The notes beneath the pieces were generated by a model, which was given only the letters and a program-made list of their open reading frames with translations, ran no database searches and was not told the DNA's origin. Below, one piece after another: positions 48,486-57,526 of a DNA stretch of 64,000 bases. Position numbers and translations under genes: made by a program. The stretch lies in contig CAXXRA010000006.1 in the NCBI GenBank assembly GCA_963663975.2, forward strand, positions 310,001-374,000, written 5' to 3'. This stretch comes from JANQRX01 sp963663975. Its GTDB lineage: Bacteria > Pseudomonadota > Alphaproteobacteria > Rhizobiales > Kaistiaceae. The first letter of the stretch is position 1; the number at the start of each line of letters is the position of its first letter.

Positions 48486-50539
48486 ACGACAATGCGCAAA
48501 TTGTTCATCGGCGACCGGTGCAAGCGCGTACCGGGCTCGGCTACGATCGTGGTGAACGAAGTCTCGGCGATGCACGGTCCGTCGGTTCCGTCATCGATCG
48601 GTATCTCTTCAAAGCGATGCACCGGCACGTCGATCCAGCCGGTCGAGGAGAAATAGACCCGCCGCCGCCGCACCAGCGCATTGCTGCCGCTGTCGGGCAA
48701 CGACGCCCCGCTCGAGCACGCCTCCGGCACGGCCGGCCTAATCGCACGCACCCGCCAGGTGACGAACTCGACTGGCGAAGCAACATCTTCGATTCCGAAG
48801 AGGTTCTTGTGCTCCCGGTGGAAGGCAGCGACGAACTCGGCGAGGTCGGCGTCTGTTTCGATGCGCGCACGGGGCAAGGGCAGCTCGATTTCCCAAATCT
48901 GGTGAACGTAGCGCGCCTCGGCGAAGAACTCGTAGCGGAGTTCGCCGCCATCTTCGCCGAAGAAGCCGGCGCACTTTCCCTCCAACCTGGTCAGCGCCGC
49001 ATTCACGCTTGCGAAATCGAACGCGCTGCTCGCGGTGAAGACTATGGCAGCATATTCGCTGATCATATCGGACACCAGCGCGCCGGCGGCGCTCAGCGCG
49101 GCGCCGAAGGCCGGCAGCAACACCTCGCGGGCGCCAAGTCGCCGGGCAATAGCGGTTGCGTTGAGGCCAGCTGCTCCACCCCCGGCGACGAGGACTGCTT
49201 TCTCCGGGTCGATGCCCTGATTGACGGTGATGTCGTTAATGGCGCCGACCATCCTTTCGGTGGCGAGCGCTAGAATCGCGACGGCCGCGTCTTCCACCGT
49301 GCCACTCAGACGCGAGGCGATGCGCGAGTGTACCGCGTGGCGCGCCAGCGCGGCATCGAGGCGCATGGCCCCGCCGAGGAAGAAATCCGGATCGATATAT
49401 CCGAGGACTATGGCGCAATCGGTCACCGTCGGCTCTGTGCCACCCTTGCCGTAGGCGGCCGGTCCCGGTGTCGCGCCAGCGCTCTGTGGACCGACCTGCA
49501 GCAGGCCGCCATTGTCGATCCAAGCGATTGAACCGCCGCCGGCGCCGATACTCTTTACGTCAACCGACGAGAAGCCTGTCATATGACCGCGGAAGCGTGG
49601 CCCGATCCATGTTTCGCGCGTGCGTGGCACGCGGCCGTCGCGCACGACGCTGATGTCGTACGTGGTGCCCCCGGAATCTGCGACAATCGCAACCGTATCG
49701 CCATATTCGGCGGCGGCATGATAGCGGCCGGCGATCGGCGCCATTGCGGGCCCCGAGTTCAGCGAATGGATCGGTGAGCGCGCTACCACGTCGGCATCCA
49801 TGACGCCCCCCTGCGAGGTGACCATCAGCGTGCGGCCGGTGTAGCCCGCTCCCTTCAGGCGCCGGGTGAGCGCATCGAGATAGGCGAACATCAGCGGCTT
49901 CAAGGACGCGTCTATGCACGTCGCCGAGGCGCGTCGATATTCGCGGAGCGTCGGATTTAGCTCGTGCGAAAGGCTGTAGAATACTTGCGGAAAACGCTCA
50001 GCAAGCAGCTCGCCGATGCGCCGCTCGTGGACGCCGTTGGCGACCGACCAAAGGAGGCAGACGCCAACGGCTTCGATGCCGAGCGCCTTCATACGCTCGA
50101 TGATGGTGAGGACTGCCCGCTCGTCCATCGGCCGGAGAATCCGGCCGCGCGCGTCGATGCGCTCAGGAATCTCGAAGGTCAGGCTGCGCGACACGTATGG
50201 CGCGGGCGGCGTGACCTTAAAATTGAAAGGGTCGGTGCGGCCACCTTCGCGAAAGACAAGAATGTCGGGATGTCCCGCGGTGGTCAGGAAAGCGGTCCGC
50301 GCAGTGTTGCCGGTGACAATCGCGTTCAGCGAGCGCGTGGTGCCGTGGATGAACGTGGTGACCTCGGCAAGAAAATCGGACACATCCTTGCCGTAGCCGC
50401 GAGCGGCGATGGCGACGGCGTCGAGGACGCCTCTCACAGGATCGTCCGGCGTCGTCGGCGCCTTGAACAGACGAGTGCGAGCCGCGCTTTCGACGACAAG
50501 GTCAGTGAACGTGCCGCCCGTATCGCAGGCCAGTCTCAT
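48482..50539 (-). CDS. hyuA: Hydantoinase/oxoprolinase A subunit
   Basis: A 685-residue ATPase-fold subunit. The ASKHA phosphate loop DTGGTFTDLVVE is at residues 5-16. TTFIHGTTRSLNAIVTGNTA and SVDVKSIGAGGGSIAW are signature segments, and VLVAGGGAAGLNATAIARRL is the second nucleotide-binding loop. Full length. Starts 12 nt after the dehydrogenase gene. The substrate could be a hydantoin, 5-oxoproline or another lactam; the sugar-catabolic neighbours do not fix it. Confidence 0.93.
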   Translation of the reverse strand: MRLACDTGGTFTDLVVESAARTRLFKAPTTPDDPVRGVLDAVAIAARGYGKDVSDFLAEVTTFIHGTTRSLNAIVTGNTARTAFLTTAGHPDILVFREGGRTDPFNFKVTPPAPYVSRSLTFEIPERIDARGRILRPMDERAVLTIIERMKALGIEAVGVCLLWSVANGVHERRIGELLAERFPQVFYSLSHELNPTLREYRRASATCIDASLKPLMFAYLDALTRRLKGAGYTGRTLMVTSQGGVMDADVVARSPIHSLNSGPAMAPIAGRYHAAAEYGDTVAIVADSGGTTYDISVVRDGRVPRTRETWIGPRFRGHMTGFSSVDVKSIGAGGGSIAWIDNGGLLQVGPQSAGATPGPAAYGKGGTEPTVTDCAIVLGYIDPDFFLGGAMRLDAALARHAVHSRIASRLSGTVEDAAVAILALATERMVGAINDITVNQGIDPEKAVLVAGGGAAGLNATAIARRLGAREVLLPAFGAALSAAGALVSDMISEYAAIVFTASSAFDFASVNAALTRLEGKCAGFFGEDGGELRYEFFAEARYVHQIWEIELPLPRARIETDADLAEFVAAFHREHKNLFGIEDVASPVEFVTWRVRAIRPAVPEACSSGASLPDSGSNALVRRRRVYFSSTGWIDVPVHRFEEIPIDDGTDGPCIAETSFTTIVAEPGTRLHRSPMNNLRIVV

Positions 50540-50551
50540 TGGTACATTCCA

Positions 50552-51598
50552 CTAGTTGAAAGAGAGTTGAACCTTCATAGCCGCAGACCTGTCCGCCGCC
50601 TTGTCGAAGGCGGCGGTGACCGCCATGAGTGGAAAGGTGTGCGTGTGCAGCGGCTTCACATCGACGCGTCCGCCGTTGAGAAGCTCTACGGCGTCGCTGA
50701 ACTCGCGGTCGAAACGGAACGTGCCCCGAATGGAGATTTCCTTGGACACAATCAGGTTGAGCGGCAGGCCCACGTCGCCGCCGAGGCCGACCTGGATCAG
50801 AATTCCGCACGCGCGCAGGACCTCGAGGCCATCGCGCATCGCCTTCTCGTTGCCGGAAGCCTCGAGCATGACGTCGAAGTGGCCCTTGTCGGCCTTATAA
50901 CGCGCCATCGCCTCGCGATAAGCGGCCACGTCAATTGTGTGGGTCGCGCCCATCGTTCGCGCGAACGAGAGGGCATACTCGTTTACATCGGTCGCAACCA
51001 CCTCGACCGCGCCCGCGAGCCGAGCGGCAAGCACGCAGAGGCAGCCAACGGGCCCAGCGCCGGTAACTAGAACCTTCTTGCCGAGGAGGTCGCCCGCGCG
51101 CGTCACAGCGTGGAGACAGACCGATAGCGGCTCCGCCATCGCTGCTTCCTCTAGGCTCACCGAGCCGGCGAGGGGGAGGGCATTTTCGGCGCGCACGGTG
51201 AGGTACTCCCGGAAGCCGCCCTGAATGTGCGGAAAAGGCAGCGCGCTGCCAAGAAACTCCATGTTCAGGCAGTGGCGCGGCATGCCCTCGCGGCAATATC
51301 TGCAATGCCAGCAGGGCGTAGCTGGATTGACGGCGACGCGGGTGCCCACCGCGAGCCCCACGACCGCCTTGCCGACCTCGGCGACGGTGCCGGCGATTTC
51401 GTGGCCGAGGATCATCGGCTGTTTCAGCCGGATCGCTCCAAATCCGCCCTGCAAATAGTAGTGAAGGTCAGAGCCGCAGATGCCCGCCGACCCGACCTTG
51501 ACCAGCACATCCTCAGGGGCAAGCGGGACCGGCGCTACCTCCTCGATCGACAGACGCCTTGCGCCATGTATCACCGCGCTTAACACCGATGTCTCCAT
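50552..51598 (-). CDS. Zinc-dependent sugar/polyol dehydrogenase (MDR family)
   Basis: NAD(P)-dependent enzyme of 348 residues resembling L-idonate 5-dehydrogenase and sorbitol dehydrogenase. Catalytic zinc ligands are the Cys in AGICGSDLHYY and GHEIAG. Four structural-zinc cysteines lie in PCWHCRYCREGMPRHCLN. The Rossmann motif is VTGAGPVG. The start METSVL at 51598 fits the family, and an upstream frame to 51769 runs over the divergent promoter. First gene of the minus operon; likely oxidises a sugar or sugar acid imported by the divergent ABC system. Confidence 0.92.
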   Translation of the reverse strand: METSVLSAVIHGARRLSIEEVAPVPLAPEDVLVKVGSAGICGSDLHYYLQGGFGAIRLKQPMILGHEIAGTVAEVGKAVVGLAVGTRVAVNPATPCWHCRYCREGMPRHCLNMEFLGSALPFPHIQGGFREYLTVRAENALPLAGSVSLEEAAMAEPLSVCLHAVTRAGDLLGKKVLVTGAGPVGCLCVLAARLAGAVEVVATDVNEYALSFARTMGATHTIDVAAYREAMARYKADKGHFDVMLEASGNEKAMRDGLEVLRACGILIQVGLGGDVGLPLNLIVSKEISIRGTFRFDREFSDAVELLNGGRVDVKPLHTHTFPLMAVTAAFDKAADRSAAMKVQLSFN

Positions 51599-51748
51599 GT
51601 TCGTTTTCCAACGTATTTTATTGCAACTACGAACGCCAGAGCGTACTTTGTTTTCAAACGCGCGCGCGTTCTGTCTTAAGACGAACACGGGAGGCACGGA
51701 AGGGTCTGGACGTCGGTTTACAAAACAACGAATTTCAGGGAGGGAGAA
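51599..51748. promoter_or_regulatory. Divergent control region with GC palindrome
   Basis: This 150-bp gap separates the dehydrogenase-hyuAB operon from the sugar-ABC operon and must hold both promoters. AACGCGCGCGCGTT (51657-51670) is a perfect 14-bp palindrome and a candidate operator. A GGGAGG ribosome-binding site lies just before the ABC start at 51749. The cognate regulator may be the DeoR protein now truncated at 58534. Confidence 0.5.
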
Positions 51749-52870
51749 ATGAACAAGGTAAATGTCCACGCCGCGCTGACCGCCCTAGCGGCCACCGCAG
51801 CCATAAGCCTGGCGCAGCCCGCCATGGCCGAAAAGTACAAGGTCTACCTCAGCATGAGTTACGTCGGCAACGACTGGCAGCAGCAGGCGTCGAATACGGC
51901 GAACGCTCTGGCGCAGTCGAAGGACATGAAGGACAAAATCAACTTTAGCGTCCAAATCGCGGGACCGAACGCCCAACGCCAAATTCAGCAGATCAACGCT
52001 ATGGTTCAGGCTGGCGCCGACGCGATCGTCGTCTATCCGATCTCGCCGACCGCGCTGAACCAGGCGGTCAAGAATGCCTGCGACAAGGGCGTGGTCGTCT
52101 TCGCGTACGATTCGGTTATCGAGGAGCCCTGCGCCTACAACGTGGGGGTCGATCTGGTCGCCGTCGGCCGGCTGACCGCCGAGTGGCTGGTCAACGAGCT
52201 CAACGGTAAGGGCAACATCGTCGCCATAACCGGCGTGCCCGGTACCTCTGCCACAAACGCACGCTGGGGCACGGCGGAAAAGGTATTCGCCTCCCATCCC
52301 GGCATCAAAGTGCTAGCGGCGGTCAACGGAAGCTGGTCCGAGCAGGGCGCCCGCACGGAACTCTCCAAGGTGCTCGCAAGTCATTCCTGGGATGATATTG
52401 ACGGGGTGTGGGCCGAGGCCGGCTGTTACACGGCCTTCTCGATGCAGAAGGAAGAAGGCTTCTCAGACGACGAACTAAAGCCTTGCGCCAGCGAGTCCAA
52501 TAACGGTCATCGCATCCAGATGCTGCCGGTGGGGACTGAGATCGAGGGCGGCGGCGGCACGTACGTGCCTATGGGTGCACCCAGTATTTCCTACGGCAAT
52601 CCGCCGACCATGGCGGCGCTGGCTCTCAAGCTGGCGGTCGACAAGCTCGACGGCAAGGATGTGCCGAATCAAGTCAGGATTCCGATGCCGATGTTCACCA
52701 GCGAGCAGATCAAGCTCTGCCTCGAGGGCACCTCCGCCGAGTTGGCCGCGGGCTGCAACGTGTTCCAGCCGGCACTGGTTCCAAACCCGGCGTGGGATGC
52801 GGAAATCTACATCGCGGAGTTGCCGCAAATCGGTCTGCGTGCCGCTCTCGTCGGCCAGGCTGACGAGTAG
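51749..52870 (+). CDS. Sugar ABC transporter periplasmic-binding protein (RbsB/peripla_BP_4-like)
   Basis: A 373-residue binding protein with a Sec signal peptide (ending near residue 27, QPAMA). The body has two-lobed sugar-binder features: QIQQINAMVQAGADAIVVYP and VGVDLVAVGRLTAEWLVNEL with GNIVAITGVPGTSA. GGAGGGAG precedes the ATG. First gene of the plus operon and followed by a perfect hairpin. Sugar specificity cannot be read. Confidence 0.94.
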   Translation: MNKVNVHAALTALAATAAISLAQPAMAEKYKVYLSMSYVGNDWQQQASNTANALAQSKDMKDKINFSVQIAGPNAQRQIQQINAMVQAGADAIVVYPISPTALNQAVKNACDKGVVVFAYDSVIEEPCAYNVGVDLVAVGRLTAEWLVNELNGKGNIVAITGVPGTSATNARWGTAEKVFASHPGIKVLAAVNGSWSEQGARTELSKVLASHSWDDIDGVWAEAGCYTAFSMQKEEGFSDDELKPCASESNNGHRIQMLPVGTEIEGGGGTYVPMGAPSISYGNPPTMAALALKLAVDKLDGKDVPNQVRIPMPMFTSEQIKLCLEGTSAELAAGCNVFQPALVPNPAWDAEIYIAELPQIGLRAALVGQADE

Positions 52871-52896
52871 TCGGAAGGCTCCCTCCTGGAGGGGGC

Positions 52897-52925
52897 GCGG
52901 TGCACGATGCCCGATCGTGCACCGC
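52897..52925 (+). promoter_or_regulatory. Perfect 12-bp hairpin after binding-protein gene
   Basis: GCGGTGCACGAT and ATCGTGCACCGC pair perfectly around a 5-nt loop. The hairpin starts 26 nt beyond the stop and lacks a T-run. It probably stabilises the binding-protein mRNA end relative to downstream cistrons, or weakly attenuates them. Confidence 0.75.
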
Positions 52926-52968
52926 ATGGACCTGACCGGACGACCTGGGAGCCTGATCTTTCCGAAAA

Positions 52969-54534
52969 TTGACCGGAGAGAACATCATCATAGCGTTGCG
53001 CGCGTTCGCCGTCACCAAGGCCTTTGGCGCGACGGTCGCCTTGAGCGAGGCGGGACTCGAAGTACGCAACGGCGAGGTGCACGCGCTGCTAGGGGAAAAC
53101 GGCGCCGGGAAGTCGACTCTGGTCAAAATTCTGAGTGGCCTCATGTTGCCGGACTCGGGCGAGTTGCAGGTGAAGGGGGAGAAGGTTCGTTTTTCGTCCC
53201 GTCGCGCAGCCGACAGGGCGGGCGTGCAGACCGTGTTCCAGGAAGTTTCGCTGATACCCGACCTCACGGTCGTGCAGAACGTGCTGTTACCGTTCGCGCC
53301 GACGGGCTTCCTGTGGCAATTGAAGCAGAAGGCGGGGCGCGCTTTCGTCGAGGCTGAGTTTGAACGCCTCGGCCTCGGAGACATCGATCCGAATGCAGAG
53401 ATCCGCGATCTTAGCTTGAACCTCCGCCAGAAGATCGAGATCGCGCGGGCCGTCATTCGCAAGCCGAAAATCCTGCTTCTCGACGAGCCCACTGCCAGCC
53501 TTTCCGGTAACGACGTCGACTGGTTCGGCAGCCTGATCGCCCGGTTGAAGGGTGAAGGCGTCACGATCGTTTTCGTATCGCACCGCATTCCCGAAGCGCG
53601 TGCCTTCTGCGATCGCATCACCATCCTGCGCAACGGTAGCAACGTCGGCACGTTCAGCGTGCCCGAAGTGACCAACGACCAGGTCATCGACCTCATCATC
53701 GGCCGCTCGCTACGGGCAACGTTTCCAGAGAGAACGCCGGCGCCGGCCAGTACCACGCCGCTGTTTGCGGCACGTTCTTTGTCCGTCGGGGACGAGCTCT
53801 CCGACGTCGGGCTCGCGCTCGGCGCCGGAGAGATACTCGGCGTCGCCGGCCTGCAAGGCATGGGGCAGCGCGAGCTGTTTCTCGGGCTGTTCGGCGCGCT
53901 GCCGTTGACACAGGGCGAGATTTTCGTCAAGGGCGAGCGCGTCTCGATCGAAAAGCCGGCGGACGCTATCAACCTCGGCGTCTGCCTGGTGCCGGAGGAA
54001 CGGAAGACCGAGGGCATCTTTCTCAATCTCGACGGACGCACGAACATATCGATCGCCGCGTTGGCGAAGTTCTCCCGCAAGGGGTTCATCGACAGGTCGG
54101 CAGAGAGCCGCGCTGTGTCGGCGGCGCTCGCCCGCGTACAGGTCGATCAACGCGCGCTCCACACGCGGGTCAGTGCCTTCAGCGGCGGCAATCAGCAGAA
54201 GATCGCGATCGCCAAGTGGCTGTCGAACAAGAGCCGGGTGCTCCTGATGTTCGATCCGACGCGCGGCGTCGATGTGGGCACAAAGAGCGAAATCTATCAT
54301 CTGATGAAGGACTACACGGCGGCGGGCGGCGCGATCCTTTTCTATTCAACTGAACTGACGGAATTGACGAATATGGCGCACCAGATTCTGGTGCTTTACG
54401 GTGGGCGCATCACCGCCGAGATCATGCCCACGGACAGCGGGTTTGAAGAGAACGACATCATGCGGGCGATGCTCGGCGGCGATTCGTCGGATCCCGTCGC
54501 GCTAATAGAGGAGGCGGGGCGTGTCGGCGCTTAG
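52969..54534 (+). CDS. Sugar ABC transporter ATP-binding protein (double ABC, RbsA-like)
   Basis: A 521-residue double ATPase. The first domain has Walker A GENGAGKST (about residue 42) and Walker B LLLDEPTASLS; its signature reads LSLNLRQK rather than LSVGQQQ. The second domain has no intact Walker A (AGLQGMGQRE), as in RbsA, but keeps FSGGNQQKIAIAKWL. No good start codon is evident: TTG at 52969 gives the longest form, while GGAGAG at 52975 favours a start a few codons later. Overlaps the permease gene by 14 nt. Confidence 0.92.
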   Translation: MTGENIIIALRAFAVTKAFGATVALSEAGLEVRNGEVHALLGENGAGKSTLVKILSGLMLPDSGELQVKGEKVRFSSRRAADRAGVQTVFQEVSLIPDLTVVQNVLLPFAPTGFLWQLKQKAGRAFVEAEFERLGLGDIDPNAEIRDLSLNLRQKIEIARAVIRKPKILLLDEPTASLSGNDVDWFGSLIARLKGEGVTIVFVSHRIPEARAFCDRITILRNGSNVGTFSVPEVTNDQVIDLIIGRSLRATFPERTPAPASTTPLFAARSLSVGDELSDVGLALGAGEILGVAGLQGMGQRELFLGLFGALPLTQGEIFVKGERVSIEKPADAINLGVCLVPEERKTEGIFLNLDGRTNISIAALAKFSRKGFIDRSAESRAVSAALARVQVDQRALHTRVSAFSGGNQQKIAIAKWLSNKSRVLLMFDPTRGVDVGTKSEIYHLMKDYTAAGGAILFYSTELTELTNMAHQILVLYGGRITAEIMPTDSGFEENDIMRAMLGGDSSDPVALIEEAGRVGA

Positions 54535-56560
54535 CCTCAGCCACGCCCCTTTCGTCTATCGCAGCCTGCTTCGCAGCAGTGGGCTTTGGTTCGCGATTCT
54601 TATTTTTCTCCTCCTTATAGTTCTCCAGACCGCCATCTCACCGGTTGCATTCAGCTACTTCGATTTCAGCTATCAGGCGAGCGGCGGAGCGGTGCTGGCG
54701 CTAGCAGCTATGGGCCAGACGATCGTCGTGCTTACCGGTGGGTTCGATCTGAGCGCCGGCGTAGTCATTTCGCTGGTCAACGTTTTCGTGGCCTCGAACC
54801 TTCAGGACGACGCCGGAGTGCAGCTTGCCGTCGCTCTGGGCGGGATCCTGATCGGCGGAGCGGTCGGCGCGTTCAACGGGTTTTTTGTAGCGGTTCTCCG
54901 TATGCAGCCGATCGTGGTCACGCTGTCGACCATGTTCATTCTCAGCGGCGTGAGGCTGCTTGTCATGGACCGGCCTGGCGGGTACGTCCCGCAGGATTTT
55001 TCCGATTTTCTGAACGGCGCTGCAATCCCCAACGTCCTGCCGGCGCCGGTGGTGGTGATCACCGTCGCGCTCGGCATCTGGATTCTGCTGAAACGCACGC
55101 GCTTCGGTGTCTCACTCTATTCGGTTGGAAGCGATGGCGACGCCGCGGCTCACAGCGGCGTCTCCGTCAGGCTGACGAAGTTCGCGGCCTATACTCTGGC
55201 AGGCTGCTTCTATGGTGCGGCGGGCGTGTTCGTAACCGCGCAGACCGGTGGTGGCGATCCGCTCGTGGGCGATCCACTCCTCCTGCCGATCTTCGCCTCG
55301 GTGGTGCTGGGTGGCACGCTGCTCGGCGGGGGGCGCGGCGGCTGCTTCGGCTCGATCGTCGGCGCCTACATCCTCATGACCCTGGTGAATGTTCTTCTGG
55401 CGCTGAACGTACCGTCGTTCTTCAGCACCATCGTCGAGGGCGTCATTCTGCTCGTCGCCGTGCTCGTCCCGCTGATTGGAAAGGGATTCCGCAACGCGCC
55501 GGCGTATTTCCGCCACCTGTTCGCCAAGGAAGCCCGGTTAGGGACGGGCGCCGCGCGCGACGCCACCATGCCTGCATTTGTTGAGATGGTGCGACCGCTG
55601 GCGGTAGCGCCGCGCGTGGCATGGTATGTCACCAACCGTGAGAACATCCGTTATTCCGCGCCTGCCTTCGTCGCGCTCTTGATCGTCCTCGCCATCTCCC
55701 ACTTCGTTCTCGGCGACCTGACGCTTCGCTATGTCAATGCGCTGCTTATCCTAAGTTCATTCCTCATCGTCTTGGCGCTTGGGCAGGGAGCGGTCATCCT
55801 GACCGGCGGACTGGATCTCTCCGTGCCGTGGACGATCACGTTCTGCGCGGTCGTGCTCAATACCATGAGCGAGGCGCACGACGCTGCGCTGCCGATGGCT
55901 ATCCTCACTGTGCTTGCCATCGGCATGCTCATCGGGATGTTCAATGGGCTCGCCGTGGCGGCGCTCGGGCTGCCACCCTTGGTGGTTACGATGGCGACTA
56001 ACGGCATCGTACAAGGCATGACCCTTATCTACAGTCAGGGTAATCCGGGCGCGATGGCTGCACCAATCCTTCGCTATCTCCTGATCGGGCGCACCCTGGG
56101 GATCGCGCCGGCCATCTGGATTTTGATCGCGTTTGTCGCCGTCGGTGTTGTGCTTCTCAGTCGGACGCCGTTCGGACGACGGATATACGCCGTCGGCAGC
56201 CAGCCTCATGTCGCCTTCCTTTCGGGCGTCAATGTGGTGTCGACCACGGCGGGCGCTTATGTCCTGAGCGGGGTGTGCGCGGCGATCGTGGCCATTTTGT
56301 TGTCGGGTTTCATCGGCCAGGCCAGCCTCGGCATGGGCGATGAGTTCCTACTGCCCTCGATCGCGGTCGTGGTTGTCGGTGGGGCGCTGATCACCGGCGG
56401 GCGCGGCCACTACATTGGCATGGTCGGGGGGGCGCTGCTCATGACGGCGATGCAGATTCTACTCGCCGGCACCGGATTGCCGATGGCCGTGCGGCAGATT
56501 ATCTTTGGGTTTGTCATACTTGCCGCCGTTCTCAGCTTGCGGGACAGGGCGCGCCCATGA
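54521..56560 (+). CDS. Single-chain double permease of sugar ABC transporter
   Basis: A 679-residue inner-membrane protein made of two BPD_transp_2 (RbsC-type) permeases in tandem. Domain 1 spans about residues 20-325 (LTGGFDLSAGVVISLVNVF, VLGGTLLGGGRG). Domain 2 spans about 385-675 (LTGGLDLSVPWTITFCAVVL, VVGGALITGGRG). The linker (about 325-385) is hydrophilic. RbsC-type systems normally use a separate homodimeric permease of about 320 residues. GTG start with GAGGAGGCGGGG upstream. Confidence 0.93.
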   Translation: MSALSLSHAPFVYRSLLRSSGLWFAILIFLLLIVLQTAISPVAFSYFDFSYQASGGAVLALAAMGQTIVVLTGGFDLSAGVVISLVNVFVASNLQDDAGVQLAVALGGILIGGAVGAFNGFFVAVLRMQPIVVTLSTMFILSGVRLLVMDRPGGYVPQDFSDFLNGAAIPNVLPAPVVVITVALGIWILLKRTRFGVSLYSVGSDGDAAAHSGVSVRLTKFAAYTLAGCFYGAAGVFVTAQTGGGDPLVGDPLLLPIFASVVLGGTLLGGGRGGCFGSIVGAYILMTLVNVLLALNVPSFFSTIVEGVILLVAVLVPLIGKGFRNAPAYFRHLFAKEARLGTGAARDATMPAFVEMVRPLAVAPRVAWYVTNRENIRYSAPAFVALLIVLAISHFVLGDLTLRYVNALLILSSFLIVLALGQGAVILTGGLDLSVPWTITFCAVVLNTMSEAHDAALPMAILTVLAIGMLIGMFNGLAVAALGLPPLVVTMATNGIVQGMTLIYSQGNPGAMAAPILRYLLIGRTLGIAPAIWILIAFVAVGVVLLSRTPFGRRIYAVGSQPHVAFLSGVNVVSTTAGAYVLSGVCAAIVAILLSGFIGQASLGMGDEFLLPSIAVVVVGGALITGGRGHYIGMVGGALLMTAMQILLAGTGLPMAVRQIIFGFVILAAVLSLRDRARP

Positions 56561-56624
56561 GCGCGCCGGGGTTCCTCAGCAGATGCCGTTCGAGAACTAC
56601 CGCGATCGCGGGTAAGAGGCGAAC

Positions 56625-57521
56625 GTGGCGCTGAGCGTGATCTGCCTCGGCGGCTCAGCATATGACCACGTATTCCGTTTGCCGTTTAGGCCGACTGAGC
56701 CGGTGAAGGTCATCGCCAGTGGGCATGAAGGCCGCGCCGGCGGCATGGCGGCTACCGCCGCAGTGGCGGTAGCCGCTCTGGGCGCAAACGGAATCTTCTG
56801 GGGTCGCATCGGCTCGGATCGTGAGGGCGAGGCGGTTGAGGAACAGTTCAAAAAGGCGGGCGTGGACACGACTGACCTGGTTCGGGTCGAGGGTGCCTCG
56901 ACGGCGGTCTCCGCGATTCTCATTGATGACGAAGGCGAGCGGGCGATCGCGGCCTTTGGCGGTGTGGGTCTCGGCGGCGACCCCCTGTGGCTGCCGCTTG
57001 AAAAGGTGCGCAACGCCGACGCGGTGCTCTGCGACCTGCGCTGGCCAGAGGGTGCGCTCGCGCTGTTGGCGGAAGCAAGGAAGTGTGGCGTGCCGAGCGT
57101 GCTCGATGCCGATGTCGCGCCGTCAGAACAACTGAAGATGCTGCTACGCGCGGCCGACCACGTCCTGTTTTCAGAACCGGCCCTGACGAGCTTTACGGGA
57201 CTAGCGGAGGTCGGGGCCGCGTTGGGCGCAGTCGCGCAGGAAACGCCAGCGCAGATAGGCGTCACGCTCGGTGCGCGGGGGTGCTGCTTGTGGGTGAACG
57301 GGGATGTGCTTGTGATCCCCGGCTACAAGGTAGCGATCCGCGATACCAGCGGCGCCGGGGATATCTTCCACGGCGCTTATGCGCTTGCCGTGGCCGAGGG
57401 CAGGGCGGTGCCGGAAGCAGCGCGTTTTGCCAACGCAGCCGCGGCGCTCAAATGTGCGCTCGGCAACGGCTGGCAGGGAATGCCGACACGGCAGGCCGTT
57501 GAGAATCTAACCAGAGGTTGA
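56625..57521 (+). CDS. PfkB-family carbohydrate kinase
   Basis: Ribokinase-fold sugar kinase of 298 residues. The N-terminal GGSAYDHVFRLPFRPTEPVK and EGRAGGMAATAAVAVAALG bind the sugar. The C-terminal signature DTSGAGDIFHGAYALAVAEG holds the catalytic Asp and anion hole. GTG start with AGAGG upstream. It is cotranscribed with the ABC genes and with a LacD-like aldolase, so it probably makes the bisphosphate or phosphate ester that the aldolase cleaves. Confidence 0.93.
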   Translation: MALSVICLGGSAYDHVFRLPFRPTEPVKVIASGHEGRAGGMAATAAVAVAALGANGIFWGRIGSDREGEAVEEQFKKAGVDTTDLVRVEGASTAVSAILIDDEGERAIAAFGGVGLGGDPLWLPLEKVRNADAVLCDLRWPEGALALLAEARKCGVPSVLDADVAPSEQLKMLLRAADHVLFSEPALTSFTGLAEVGAALGAVAQETPAQIGVTLGARGCCLWVNGDVLVIPGYKVAIRDTSGAGDIFHGAYALAVAEGRAVPEAARFANAAAALKCALGNGWQGMPTRQAVENLTRG

Positions 57522-57526
57522 ATGCA

